Assembly: GCA_947469285.1 (NCBI GenBank)
Contig: CANIOW010000012.1
Location: 1-64,000, forward strand
Direction of reading: 5' to 3'
Length of the DNA stretch: 64,000 bases
DNA from: Gammaproteobacteria bacterium
GTDB lineage: Bacteria; Pseudomonadota; Gammaproteobacteria; Steroidobacterales; Steroidobacteraceae
The stretch's first letter is position 1, and every line of letters starts with the position of its first letter. Positions 43,928 to 52,803 of this stretch are shown in pieces. Position numbers and translations under genes: made by a program. Under the pieces are notes generated by a model. It had not been told where the DNA came from. It worked only from the letters and a program-made list of their open reading frames with translations, and ran no database searches.

Positions 43928-46210
43928 TTACAAGGTAGGGAACGCGTCCGCCTGCCGGATGAGAAAGCAGGCGTGGATGCGCGCGTTGCGCGCAAAGTCT
44001 TTTGGCACACTGCGCGCGCTGACATCCTCGAGCTTCAAGTCCGCCAGCGCCGCCGTATCAAGGCGGAACTTCGTGGCATTGGTAGAGAACACCAGCAACC
44101 CGCCCGGCGCCAGCAAGGCCGCCACATCGCGTACCAGCGCCACATGGTCACGCTGCACGTCCCAGGTGCCCTGCATGCGCTTGCTGTTCGAGAACGTCGG
44201 CGGATCGAGAAAAATAAGATCCCAGCCACCCGTCCGTCCCGCGGACTGCGCCGCGCGCGCCTCGTTCGCCTGCTCCGCCACCCACTGCAAGCAATCGGCG
44301 TGAATGAAGGCGTGGGCCGGACCGTCGAGACCATTCACCCGGAAATTCTCACGCGCCCAGTCCAAATAGGTGTGCGACAGATCGATGGTGGTAGTCTGTG
44401 CCCCCGCTGCCGCGGCATAAACGCTTGCCGCCCCTGTATAGGCAAACAGGTTCAGAAAGCGCACCACTGGGCGCCGACCGGGATTGGCCAGCAACTGTTC
44501 GCGCTGTTCACGCACCCAGTCGCGCAGCCAACCACGCACGGGGCGATGGTCTAAAAACAGCCCCGTATCTAGGTAGTCCGTGAAGTTCACCTGGAACTTC
44601 AGACCGCCCTCTTCTACGGTGTGATACTCATGCTGCTCTGCCACCTTGGTGTACTGCTGCGAACCACTTTGCGGACGACGGGTGCGAAAATACAGTTGCG
44701 ATACCGGCAGACCGAGCACTTCTGGCAACACTGCCAGCACTTCTTCGCGCCGGGTCTTGGCGCGCGCCGCATCCACCGTGCGGGGCGCTGCATATTCCTG
44801 CACACAGGCGGCCGCTGGCGTGGTGCCATACCAGTCAATGGCAAAGGCATATTCAGGCATGTCAGCGTCATAGACGCGGTAGCACTGCACCCGTTCGCGC
44901 GCAGCCCAGCTACGTCGCTCCACCAGGTTCTTACGCAGCCGGTTGGCAAACATCTGCGCACCCGGGCGCTCTGCCGCACCGGCATCTACCGTAGGTGGGC
45001 GACCTGGTTCACGGTCGCGATGAAAATGTTCTGGCTGTACATCGAAGCGCAACAACTTGCACTCCAACGGCCCGTTATGCAGCGAATGGGTGCGCCGCGC
45101 TTCGATGCGTAACAGCTTACCCAGTGGGGGATTACCGGTGAATACGCCGGCCTTCCAGCCAACATAGCGTTCACGCAGCACCTGTCCAAGCTCCGAGTAC
45201 AGGCCGCGCAACGACTCCACTTCACCGAGGCGTTCGCCATAAGGTGGGTTCGTCAGTAGCAGGCCCGTCGGCTGGCGTGGCTTCATCAACTGCGACAGCT
45301 CACCTGGCTGTAGGTCGATGAGCTCCGCAACTCCTGCCCGCTCAGCATTTTCGCGTGCCGCACGCACCGCCTGACCATCGCGGTCACGCCCAAAAATACG
45401 TCCTGCCGCCAGCGGGCTACGCGCCCGGGCAGCATCGGCTTCTGCCCGCAACTGGCTCCACAGCGGTGCATCATGCAGCACCCAGCGTTCGAAGCCAAAA
45501 CGCTGCCGTAGCAGCCCCGGCGCAATATCCGCGGCGATGAGCGCCGCTTCGATGACCAGCGTGCCGGACCCGCACAACGGGTCGACAAAGCCACCGCCCT
45601 CAGCAGCGATGGCCGGCCAGCCGCTACGCAGCAACAAGCCAGCGGCCAGATTTTCCTTCATCGGCGCCGCCACACCACGCGCGCGATAGCCGCGACGGTG
45701 TAAGGGCTCACCCGCCAGATCCAGAGCGATAGTGGCCACGTCCTTAGACAGACGCACATGCAGGCGTAGATCGGGCGCCAGCGGATCGATATTGGGGCGT
45801 TCGCCACGCGCGGCACGCAACTGGTCCACCACCGCGTCTTTGGCCTTGAGGGTGATGAACTGGGTATGGGTGAGCTGGGAAGCAGTCGCCTTGGCGTCGA
45901 TAGCGAAGGTGGCGCCGGGCGTTAACACGCCGCTCCAGTCCACCGACAACATGCCGGCATACAACTCTTCGGCAGTAGCGGCTGGCACACGCGCCAGCAC
46001 CAGCAATACACGGCTGGCGATCCGCGACTGCAGACACATGCGGTAAGCCGTTTCCAGCGAAGCCATGCAACGAGCGCCGTAGGTGCGCTCCTCCACTGCT
46101 TCGCCGCCGGCAGCGCGCAGCTCGCCCACCAGCAAATCACCAAACCCTCCCGGGGCAGTGACCATCCACTCGTGATGCACGGGCAGGCTCTCTAAGTCAG
46201 CGTCAGTCAT
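43928..46210 (-). CDS. rlmL: 23S rRNA (guanine-N2/N7) bifunctional methyltransferase RlmKL
   Basis: 760 residues. The N-terminal half has a THUMP domain and the RlmL methyltransferase (FVDPLCGSGTLVIEAAL, LLLTNPPYGERLG with the NPPY site). The C-terminal half is RlmK (FLNLFAYTGAASVYAAAAGA, DLIFLDPPTFSNSKRM). The fusion modifies G2445 (m2G) and G2069 (m7G) and is typical of Gammaproteobacteria. The ATG overlaps the stop of the exonuclease gene (ATGA). Confidence 0.95.
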   Translation of the reverse strand: MTDADLESLPVHHEWMVTAPGGFGDLLVGELRAAGGEAVEERTYGARCMASLETAYRMCLQSRIASRVLLVLARVPAATAEELYAGMLSVDWSGVLTPGATFAIDAKATASQLTHTQFITLKAKDAVVDQLRAARGERPNIDPLAPDLRLHVRLSKDVATIALDLAGEPLHRRGYRARGVAAPMKENLAAGLLLRSGWPAIAAEGGGFVDPLCGSGTLVIEAALIAADIAPGLLRQRFGFERWVLHDAPLWSQLRAEADAARARSPLAAGRIFGRDRDGQAVRAARENAERAGVAELIDLQPGELSQLMKPRQPTGLLLTNPPYGERLGEVESLRGLYSELGQVLRERYVGWKAGVFTGNPPLGKLLRIEARRTHSLHNGPLECKLLRFDVQPEHFHRDREPGRPPTVDAGAAERPGAQMFANRLRKNLVERRSWAARERVQCYRVYDADMPEYAFAIDWYGTTPAAACVQEYAAPRTVDAARAKTRREEVLAVLPEVLGLPVSQLYFRTRRPQSGSQQYTKVAEQHEYHTVEEGGLKFQVNFTDYLDTGLFLDHRPVRGWLRDWVREQREQLLANPGRRPVVRFLNLFAYTGAASVYAAAAGAQTTTIDLSHTYLDWARENFRVNGLDGPAHAFIHADCLQWVAEQANEARAAQSAGRTGGWDLIFLDPPTFSNSKRMQGTWDVQRDHVALVRDVAALLAPGGLLVFSTNATKFRLDTAALADLKLEDVSARSVPKDFARNARIHACFLIRQADAFPTL

Positions 46211-47583
46211 AACGGGATCACAAGGTGTTTAGGAAGGGCACGCACCAGCAGGCGGTAGAGGTCAGGGTCGAACGGCGGCAGCGGTGCATGGCGCAGCACG
46301 TCGAGCTCCTCGTCAGTGTACGCGGTTCCCAGATGCCTCCAATGCTCACAGACATGGGCGGCGGTTTGGCCACGCCAATCGCGCTCCTGAAGGATCACCC
46401 GGCCTGCATAGGGCCATGGCTGTAGCTGCTGCGATGCCAGCGCCAACCGCGTCCGCACCTGATGTAAAGCCACCGGCTCGCGTCCCACGCAGGTTCCTTT
46501 GCACCGCCCCACCTGGTAACCGAAGCAGCTGCCCTCACGGCCACCCGCAGGCTCATGCCCCAGCACCTGCAGACATAAACCTTTGCCTCGCGCCAGCGCT
46601 TCCATGGCCTTGCGCGCATCAGCGGCGCTGCGATACAGGCCGTAAACCGGTTCTCCGCTCGGTGCCGCCTCAAACTCCACCACCTCCACACGGCCGGTGC
46701 CTGTTTCAGGCAGGATCAGCGTCCACACAGTCTCCCTGCGTCGCAGCCGGCGGTTATGCAGCGGTTGCAGTGTTTTCACTTGGTGTGCTTCCAGCAGCAG
46801 CGCCCCCAGTTCGCCTGCCGTTTCCGTCCATTCGACGCGTTGTACCTGCTGCGTCAGCTGCCGTTCCTGGGTATCGGTATGCTCGCGGGAAAAATGTTCC
46901 AGCACCCGGTCGCGCAGGCGCTTGCTCTTGCCAACATACAACAAGGCATCCTGCTCGCCGTAGAACCGGTAGACCCCGGGCCCATCGGGCAGATCGTCGA
47001 GCAGGTCGGCCGGCAACTGCGGTGGGAGCACCGTCTGTTTGAGCAGGCTGCCCACGACTGAGTCCAGTTCCTCGGGCGCAAAGCGCTGGCGCATTTGCGC
47101 TAAAAAGTCGGCCAGCACCTCGGCATCACCCAGCGCCCGGTGGCGCGCCGTGCAGACCAGACCGTGACGAGCAATGACCGCGTCGAGGTTGTGGCGGTGC
47201 TCGGTGGGAAACAACCGCCGCGACAACTTCACCGTACAAAGTACCGAGAGCTGCAAGCGCAGACCCAAACGACGAAACTCGGCGCGCAGGAAACCGTAGT
47301 CGAACCGCGCGTTGTGCGCCACGAACAGCCGCCCCTGCAGTCGCGCCATCACCTCCGCGGCGATGCGCTCGAACGGCGGCGCCTGAGCCACTGCCTCGTT
47401 GGTAATGCCGGTAAACGCCTCGATAAGCGCGGGGATGCGACTGCCCGGCTGGACCAAGGAACTCCAGCGCTCCGTGGTGCCATCCGGCGCCACCGCCACC
47501 AGCCCCACCTCGATAATGCGGTGCTGCAAGGCATTGCCGCCGGTGGTCTCGAGGTCGACGCAGACATAGCCTTGTTCCAGCAT
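46207..47583 (-). CDS. DnaQ-type 3'-5' exonuclease fused to a GIY-YIG (UvrC/Cho-like) nuclease
   Basis: 458 residues. The N-terminal DEDDh exonuclease (residues 1-180) has VCVDLETTGG, HNARFDYGFL and HRALGDAEVLADF. From about residue 205 a GIY-YIG domain follows (GPGVYRFYGEQDALLYVGKS), then a C-terminal region with GRCKGTCVGREP like the Cho/UvrC Cys region. Proteins with this order are known and annotated as Pol III epsilon-like or Cho-like; they may process DNA damage. It is not the replicative epsilon subunit. It is coupled to rlmKL for no obvious reason. Confidence 0.88.
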   Translation of the reverse strand: MLEQGYVCVDLETTGGNALQHRIIEVGLVAVAPDGTTERWSSLVQPGSRIPALIEAFTGITNEAVAQAPPFERIAAEVMARLQGRLFVAHNARFDYGFLRAEFRRLGLRLQLSVLCTVKLSRRLFPTEHRHNLDAVIARHGLVCTARHRALGDAEVLADFLAQMRQRFAPEELDSVVGSLLKQTVLPPQLPADLLDDLPDGPGVYRFYGEQDALLYVGKSKRLRDRVLEHFSREHTDTQERQLTQQVQRVEWTETAGELGALLLEAHQVKTLQPLHNRRLRRRETVWTLILPETGTGRVEVVEFEAAPSGEPVYGLYRSAADARKAMEALARGKGLCLQVLGHEPAGGREGSCFGYQVGRCKGTCVGREPVALHQVRTRLALASQQLQPWPYAGRVILQERDWRGQTAAHVCEHWRHLGTAYTDEELDVLRHAPLPPFDPDLYRLLVRALPKHLVIPL

Positions 47584-47663
47584 GGCGCTATTGTACCGGT
47601 GCAGGCTTGCAGGAACCCAACAGCGGCGTACAGTACAGCTGTCTTATAACAAAGGAAGAGACC

Positions 47664-48236
47664 ATGGCGGACGTCAACGAACTGCTGACACGGCTGGCAG
47701 CACTGGAACTAGAACAAGCACGGCACCGTGACCTGTGGGCCATCCACGACCTGCTCACCCGTTATTCCCGCGCTCTGGACTGGCTGGACGCCCCGATGCT
47801 TGAGGCCGTGTTCTACGACGATGCCGATATCGACTACGGATTCTTTAAGGGCAGTGGACGGGACTTCAAGCCTTTGCTCATGTCTATCGAACGCGCTGCC
47901 GGTCGTCGCTGGCACTTCACCGCGCAACTGGCCATCGACCTGCAAGGCGAAGTGGCCCACGTGGATTCCTACAACCTCAGTGTGGCCACTGAGGCCGCCA
48001 GCTCGCTGCCACCGGCAGAGCTGGGGCATTTCTACGGTTACTACCAAGATCGCTTGCTGAAGCGTGACGGTCGCTGGGGCATCATTGCGCGGCGGCACCT
48101 GCTGGTGGGCGCTGAATCTCTGCGCGAGGTGCCGCCAGAAGGCGCCTTGAGCACGCTCAACACCATCGGCTATGCGGCGCCTGACCACGCCTGTTTCCGA
48201 CGCCTGGGTGACGCTACCCCACTGAAATCTGCCTAA
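47664..48236 (+). CDS. SnoaL-like/NTF2-like protein, copy 1
   Basis: 190 residues from ATG 47664 (GGAAGAG upstream). The fold follows the SnoaL-like polyketide cyclase/dehydratase pattern: WAIHDLLTRYSRALDWLDAP, FYDDADIDYGFFKG, then RRWHFTAQLAIDLQGEVAHV and YGYYQDRLLKRDGRWGIIAR. There is no signal peptide. Members act on diverse small hydrophobic molecules. It forms a two-gene unit with another NTF2-like protein 10 bases on. The function is not known. Confidence 0.82.
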   Translation: MADVNELLTRLAALELEQARHRDLWAIHDLLTRYSRALDWLDAPMLEAVFYDDADIDYGFFKGSGRDFKPLLMSIERAAGRRWHFTAQLAIDLQGEVAHVDSYNLSVATEAASSLPPAELGHFYGYYQDRLLKRDGRWGIIARRHLLVGAESLREVPPEGALSTLNTIGYAAPDHACFRRLGDATPLKSA

Positions 48237-48246
48237 GGACTTCCCC

Positions 48247-48744
48247 ATGACGCTCGAAGAACTGCTTGCCAAGTATGAAGTTGCCGAACTGCGCCTGGCC
48301 TACTCTGCGTACATTGACTGCGGCGACTTTGAGCGCCTGGCGAACCTGTTCACCGAAGACGCCGTCTGCGACTTCGGGCCGGAATACGGCCGCTGGGAAG
48401 GTCGCGCCACCATCCGCACCAACTATGAGGCGGCCATGAAACCGGTGGGCGGGCCATTCGATGCCCTGCACATCGTTACCAACCCCTTTGTGACCTTAAC
48501 CGGGCCGGACACGGCGCATGCCCGCTGGTATCTCATCGACTGCCTCACGCGGCAGGCACCGGTGACAGGCTTGTCCACCCGTGGTGGACACGGCAGCCCG
48601 TTTCTGTGGCTTGGCATGTATGAAGACCAGTGCGTGCGCCGTGATGGCGTCTGGCGCATTCAACACACCCAACTGCACTTTCTGTGGCCAGAGCGGCCGG
48701 GTGACCGCATCGAAGCCACGGCAGAGCGCCTGCGCGGGATGTAA
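48247..48744 (+). CDS. SnoaL-like/NTF2-like protein, copy 2
   Basis: 165 residues with EVAELRLAYSAYIDCGDFER, LFTEDAVCDFGPEYGRWEGR and YEDQCVRRDGVWRIQHTQLH, again the NTF2-like cone fold with an acidic active-site-like Asp. Sequence identity with copy 1 is low, so they are likely subunits of a heteromer or enzymes of one pathway. Its stop codon directly abuts that of the convergent aguB gene. Confidence 0.82.
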   Translation: MTLEELLAKYEVAELRLAYSAYIDCGDFERLANLFTEDAVCDFGPEYGRWEGRATIRTNYEAAMKPVGGPFDALHIVTNPFVTLTGPDTAHARWYLIDCLTRQAPVTGLSTRGGHGSPFLWLGMYEDQCVRRDGVWRIQHTQLHFLWPERPGDRIEATAERLRGM

Positions 48745-49623
48745 TCAGCGGCGAGTGTGGCCGTCGAGCGTGGTCAGCGGCGCGTACAGTTCCGGCCGCC
48801 GGTCGCGGAACACGCCCCAGTGGCGGCGATAATCGCCGACCGCATCGAGGTCAAAGGTGTGCAACAGCACCGCTTCGCCGTCTCGTGCGGCCACCTGAAC
48901 CAGCGCGCCGGTGTGGTCGGCAATGAAGCTTGAGCCGTAAAAGTTAAGGCTGTTTTGCTGCCCCTGTTCACGGCCCGTGCGGTTGCTAGCCACCAGTGGC
49001 AACAAGTTGGCCGCGGCATGGCCCTGCATGGCGCGGGTCCAATGGTCTTTGCTGTCGAGGCTGGCATCCTGCGGCTCGCTGCCAATCGCCGTGGGGTAGA
49101 GCAGCAGCTCTGCACCTTGTAGCGCCATCACCCGCGCCGCCTCGGGAAACCACTGATCCCAGCAGATGGCTGCCCCAACGACCCCGTACCGCGTATTCCA
49201 GACCTTGAACCCCGTATCGCCCGGAGCAAAGTAGAATTTCTCGTGGTAGCCCGGGCTTTCCGGAATATGGGATTTCCGGTAATGGCCGAGCACTGCGCCA
49301 TCGGCGTCTACCATCACCAGCGTGTTGTAGAGCAAGTTGCCGTCACGCTCGTAGACCGACACCGGCAGCACGACGGCAAGTTCCGCGGCTAAACGGCGAA
49401 ACAGTGCCACGGCCGGATTCTGCTCCAACGGCACGGCCAGCGACTGATACTCGTAGCGATGATCAACACAAAAATACGGCGTCTCAAATAGCTCTTGTAC
49501 CAGCACCAGCTGGGCGCCTTGCGCAGCCGCCTGCCGAATCAGTCGTTCGGCCGTAGCGAGATTGGCTGCGCGGTCCCAGGAACAGGCCATTTGGGTAGCC
49601 GCCACAGTGAGCAAACGAGACAT
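48745..49623 (-). CDS. aguB: N-carbamoylputrescine amidase
   Basis: 292 residues from ATG 49623 (GGAG 5 bases upstream), the usual AguB length. The nitrilase-type triad is seen as Glu in LVLVQELFETPYF, Lys in HYRKSHIPESPG and Cys in GAAICWDQWFPEAAR. It cleaves N-carbamoylputrescine to putrescine, ammonia and CO2, following AguA (26.2-27.3 kb). It lies 52 bases after the puuR-like gene on the same strand. Confidence 0.94.
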   Translation of the reverse strand: MSRLLTVAATQMACSWDRAANLATAERLIRQAAAQGAQLVLVQELFETPYFCVDHRYEYQSLAVPLEQNPAVALFRRLAAELAVVLPVSVYERDGNLLYNTLVMVDADGAVLGHYRKSHIPESPGYHEKFYFAPGDTGFKVWNTRYGVVGAAICWDQWFPEAARVMALQGAELLLYPTAIGSEPQDASLDSKDHWTRAMQGHAAANLLPLVASNRTGREQGQQNSLNFYGSSFIADHTGALVQVAARDGEAVLLHTFDLDAVGDYRRHWGVFRDRRPELYAPLTTLDGHTRR

Positions 49624-49675
49624 CACAACTCCAAGGAGGCCGCCGATGGCAGCGAAAGTGGGGGACTGGGCCCGA

Positions 49676-50224
49676 CTAGAAAGTGGGCGGGGTGCTGGCG
49701 GAAATAATCTCACACTCTTCCCGCCCGGGATTACGAAAGCGGTGCGGCACGGAACTCGAGAAATAATAGGCATCGCCGGCATTTAGCACCCGACTGGCAG
49801 CCCCTACCGTCAGCTCGACACAGCCGCGCACCACCACACCACCCTCCTCGCCCTTGTGGGTGATCATCTCTTCGCCGGTGTCGGACGCAGGCGCGTAGCG
49901 TTCATGCAAAATAGCCATCGCGCGCCCCGGTCGGCGTGCGGCCACTAGGCGCAGCGACACGCTGTCGCTACCCAGGTCGGTCAGCTCATCCCGACCGAAA
50001 AAGACCTGCGGGGCCTGCGCCAGGTCGAGGGTAAAGAACTCCGCCAACGACATAGGAATGCCATCGAGCACTTTTTTCAGCGAACTGACGGACGGGCTCA
50101 CCCGGTTTTGTTCAATCAGGGAAATCATCCCGTTGGTCACGCCGGCGCGTTTTGCCAGCTCGCGCTGTGACAAGCCGTACATTTGGCGCACAGCGCGCAA
50201 GTGCGCCCCGACATCCAGCGTCAT
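49676..50224 (-). CDS. puuR: XRE-cupin transcriptional regulator, PuuR-like
   Basis: 182 residues from ATG 50224, nearly the same as E. coli PuuR (185). A helix-turn-helix (about 8-65: LRAVRQMYGLSQRELAKRAG and NGMISLIEQNRVSPSVSSLK) is joined to a cupin sensor domain (AGDAYYFSSSVPHRFRNPG). PuuR represses polyamine catabolism until putrescine binds. Here it precedes aguB and diverges from an aminotransferase, so those genes and the puu clusters are its likely targets. The open frame extends to 50506 but that part overlaps the divergent gene. Confidence 0.87.
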   Translation of the reverse strand: MTLDVGAHLRAVRQMYGLSQRELAKRAGVTNGMISLIEQNRVSPSVSSLKKVLDGIPMSLAEFFTLDLAQAPQVFFGRDELTDLGSDSVSLRLVAARRPGRAMAILHERYAPASDTGEEMITHKGEEGGVVVRGCVELTVGAASRVLNAGDAYYFSSSVPHRFRNPGREECEIISASTPPTF

Positions 50225-50277
50225 ATCCGCACCCCCGCAGGCTAATCCAGCAGGCCGGACCCCGGCCGCTGTTGAGG

Positions 50278-50307
50278 ATTTTAAACATCCAGGCCTTTTT
50301 TTGTCTA
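50278..50307 (-). promoter_or_regulatory. Sigma-70 promoter of the puuR-like gene
   Basis: On the minus strand TAGACA (50302-50307) and TAAAAT (50278-50283) are 18 bases apart. A start near 50271 would leave a leader of about 47 bases before the ATG at 50224. Confidence 0.5.
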
Positions 50308-50314
50308 CTTCTCG

Positions 50315-50323
50315 CACATTGTG
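50315..50323. promoter_or_regulatory. Short palindrome CACATTGTG upstream of both divergent genes
   Basis: CACA-T-TGTG is a perfect palindrome about the central base, 8 bases upstream of the puuR -35 element and 53 bases before the aminotransferase ATG. It may be a regulator site; it does not match the E. coli PuuR box. Confidence 0.3.
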
Positions 50324-50375
50324 TCGAATTTTCTTATCATTCACCCTCCACCGTCCCTTAACTTCAGGACCCGCC

Positions 50376-51719
50376 ATGAGCGTCAACCCCATTGCTGCTG
50401 CCCACCTCCCCCTGTCCCGCGAGGACATGGAGGCACTGTGGATGCCCTTTACCGCCAACCGGCAGTTCAAGAACAACCCCCGCCTGCTCACCAAGAGCCG
50501 CGGCATGCATTATTGGACGCAGGAGGGTCGCGAGATCCTCGACGGCGTCGCTGGTCTGTGGTGCGTCAACGCCGGCCATGGCCGGACCGAGATTAGCCAG
50601 GCCGTGGCCGAACAGATTGCCGAGATGGACTATGCGCCGCCCTTCCAGATGGGCCATCCACTCGCATTTCGCCTCGCCAACGAACTGATCAAGCTGGCCC
50701 CGGCTGGCATGACTCACGCGTTTTTCGTCAACTCCGGTAGCGAAGCGGTCGACACCGCCTTAAAGATCGCCTTGGCTTACCAGCGCATTCGTGGCGAAGG
50801 CACCCGCACCCGCCTGATCGGCCGTGAACGCGGCTACCACGGCGTTGGCTTTGGCGGCATCTCCGTCGGCGGCATGGTGAATAACCGCAAGGCCTTTGGC
50901 GTACAGCTGCCCGGCGTCGACCACCTGCCGCACACCTTCAACCTGTCGGAAAATGCCTTTAGCCGCGGCCTGCCGAAGTGGGGCGCACATCTGGCGGACG
51001 AACTCGACCGTTTGGTGGCCCTGCACGACGCCTCCAACATCGCCGCCGTGATTGTGGAGCCCATCGCTGGGTCCACCGGCGTGGTGCTACCGCCAGTCGG
51101 TTACCTACAGCGGCTGCGCGAAGCCTGTGACCGCCACGGCATTCTGCTGATTTTCGACGAGGTCATCACCGGCTTCGGGCGCACCGGTTCGCCATTTGCT
51201 GCGCAGGAATTTGGGGTCGTGCCGGACATGATCGTTTGCGCGAAGGGGCTGACCAATGGCGCACTGCCCATGGGCGCCGTGATCGTCAAGCAGGGTATTT
51301 ATGACGCCTTCATGCACGGACCCGAGGCTGCCATTGAACTGTTCCATGGCTATACCTATTCGGCGCATCCGGTGGCTTGCGCTGCGGGCCTGGCGACGCT
51401 CGACATCTACGCGCGCGAAGGCTTGCTGACCCGCGCCAAGGAACTGGCCAGCTACTGGGAGGACGCGGCACAACAACTCGCCGACCTGCCGGCGGTCATC
51501 GATGTGCGCACCTACGGCCTGATCGCCGGCATCGAACTGGCACCGCTGGCCGGCAAACCGGGGGCCAGAGCATTTGCCGCGTTCACTGAGTGCTTCGCTC
51601 GTGGTCAGTTGGTGCGCACCACCGGCGACATCATCGCCCTGTCGCCCCCGCTGATCATCGAAAAATCACATATCGACCAGCTGTTCGGCACGCTGCGTGA
51701 AGTACTGAAAACGGTCTGA
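50376..51719 (+). CDS. Class III aminotransferase, omega-amino acid/polyamine--pyruvate type
   Basis: 447 residues. The start EDMEALWMPFTANRQFKNNP and GVAGLWCVNAGHGR are typical of beta-alanine/omega-amino acid-pyruvate aminotransferases. The signature DEVITGFGRTGSPFAAQEFG and PLP lysine MIVCAKGLTNGALPMGAVIV are intact. It faces away from puuR. Substrates may include putrescine, GABA or beta-alanine; context favours a polyamine breakdown product. A strong hairpin terminator follows. Confidence 0.88.
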   Translation: MSVNPIAAAHLPLSREDMEALWMPFTANRQFKNNPRLLTKSRGMHYWTQEGREILDGVAGLWCVNAGHGRTEISQAVAEQIAEMDYAPPFQMGHPLAFRLANELIKLAPAGMTHAFFVNSGSEAVDTALKIALAYQRIRGEGTRTRLIGRERGYHGVGFGGISVGGMVNNRKAFGVQLPGVDHLPHTFNLSENAFSRGLPKWGAHLADELDRLVALHDASNIAAVIVEPIAGSTGVVLPPVGYLQRLREACDRHGILLIFDEVITGFGRTGSPFAAQEFGVVPDMIVCAKGLTNGALPMGAVIVKQGIYDAFMHGPEAAIELFHGYTYSAHPVACAAGLATLDIYAREGLLTRAKELASYWEDAAQQLADLPAVIDVRTYGLIAGIELAPLAGKPGARAFAAFTECFARGQLVRTTGDIIALSPPLIIEKSHIDQLFGTLREVLKTV

Positions 51720-51726
51720 CGCAAGC

Positions 51727-51750
51727 GGCGGAGAGGCCATCCTCTCCGCC
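51727..51750. terminator. Bidirectional hairpin terminator
   Basis: A perfect 10-base stem (GGCGGAGAGG/CCTCTCCGCC) with CCAT loop, followed by ATTTCCC. It sits between the convergent aminotransferase and TIGR02001-type genes. Confidence 0.75.
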
Positions 51751-51775
51751 ATTTCCCGGCCCGTTGCCAGCCGGA

Positions 51776-52450
51776 TCAATCCTTCCAGGGGAAGGTAGTG
51801 ACCAGCGACACGATCACGCGGTCTGCATAAGTATCCGAGAAGGCGTATTTCACGCTGGCCGTGAAGTGACCGACAGGCTTGGACACCGCGATGCCATAGT
51901 CCTCGTAAGCGCCACCGGCCGCCGTCCAATAATCGCCCCCGCTCTTGCCAGCATGCACGCTCAGCGCGAAGTCCTTGGGCAGCGGCTGCGTGTAGTTAGC
52001 CTCCAAGTAATACGCACTCAGGCCACTGCTACTAAAGTCGTCGGAGTAATAATACTTCGTGCCGAAATTCTTATAACCACCACCCACCGCCAGTTCGAAG
52101 TTATTCACGTGATCGCCGCCGGGATGATAGGTGTAATAGATGAACCCAGCGTTCCAAGTGAAGCCGTTGTCATAGGATTTGGTATAACCGCCATACACAT
52201 CGGCCTCCACGTTGGAATCCGTTCCCGGCCCGAAATCGACGTTGGATGCCCAGGCACCTAAGGTGAAGCCTTCCCCAAAGGCGTAGTCTAGGCTGGCCTG
52301 CAGTGCCGGGTCTTCCGACGTCTGGGTGACGCCACGGAAATCGTAGTCACTGGTGAGCGTCACGGTGCTGCTCAGGTCACCGGCATGGCCGGTCGTGGTG
52401 CCCGCCACCAGTAGAACAGCCGTCAGCAGCGTTTTCAGCGTTGTCGTCAT
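51776..52450 (-). CDS. TorF/TIGR02001-family putative outer-membrane porin
   Basis: 224 residues. A signal peptide (LLTAVLLVAGTTTGHAGDL) precedes a barrel of alternating strands with TSDYDFRGVTQTSEDPALQ and VYGGYTKSYDNGFTWNAGFI, the hallmarks of this family. It ends VSLVTTFPWKD. The family is common in proteobacteria, often near nitrogen-control genes, and is thought to be a porin; the solute is unknown. A sigma-54-like promoter 77-93 bases upstream is consistent with nitrogen regulation. Confidence 0.87.
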   Translation of the reverse strand: MTTTLKTLLTAVLLVAGTTTGHAGDLSSTVTLTSDYDFRGVTQTSEDPALQASLDYAFGEGFTLGAWASNVDFGPGTDSNVEADVYGGYTKSYDNGFTWNAGFIYYTYHPGGDHVNNFELAVGGGYKNFGTKYYYSDDFSSSGLSAYYLEANYTQPLPKDFALSVHAGKSGGDYWTAAGGAYEDYGIAVSKPVGHFTASVKYAFSDTYADRVIVSLVTTFPWKD

Positions 52451-52526
52451 CGAAGATCCCCTTTATCCGGCCTGTTGCCGGCGTTTGCCTGGCCATGCAG
52501 CCCTCCTGCATGCCTGCTTACTGCAA

Positions 52527-52543
52527 TGCACTAGGCGTGCCAA
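52527..52543 (-). promoter_or_regulatory. Sigma-54-type promoter of the TIGR02001-family gene
   Basis: On the minus strand TTGGCACGCCTAGTGCA has an intact TTGGCACG -24 block and GTGCA at -12 with exact GG-N10-GC spacing (one base off TTGCA). It predicts a leader of about 65 bases. Confidence 0.55.
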
Positions 52544-52733
52544 CCCAGGCCCCCCACGCTGAATACCGCGCCAATGGCGGATTCATTCCGGAAATAACGG
52601 GCACAGCCACACTTTTCACGGACCCGGAGCCCGAGAGGAACAACGCTGGCCGGGTAGCGCGCCCACCGACAGCACCATCGTGGGGCGAGGTGGAGCGAGG
52701 CGCGCACTCGCGCAGCGCAGCGCTAAGCCGTTG

Positions 52734-52767
52734 GCACTGGGGGTAAAACCCCGTTTTCACCCAGTGC
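52734..52767. repeat. Long imperfect inverted repeat
   Basis: The arms GCACTGGG...GTAAAAC and GTTTTCACCCAGTGC pair almost throughout around a CCC loop with one bulge. It is 90 bases before the barrel gene start and just upstream of the C-tract promoter. It could be a terminator-like element isolating that promoter, or a regulator site. Confidence 0.5.
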
Positions 52768-52803
52768 TGTCTGAGTTTGCGCACTGCTCCACGGTTTGCG
52801 TCA

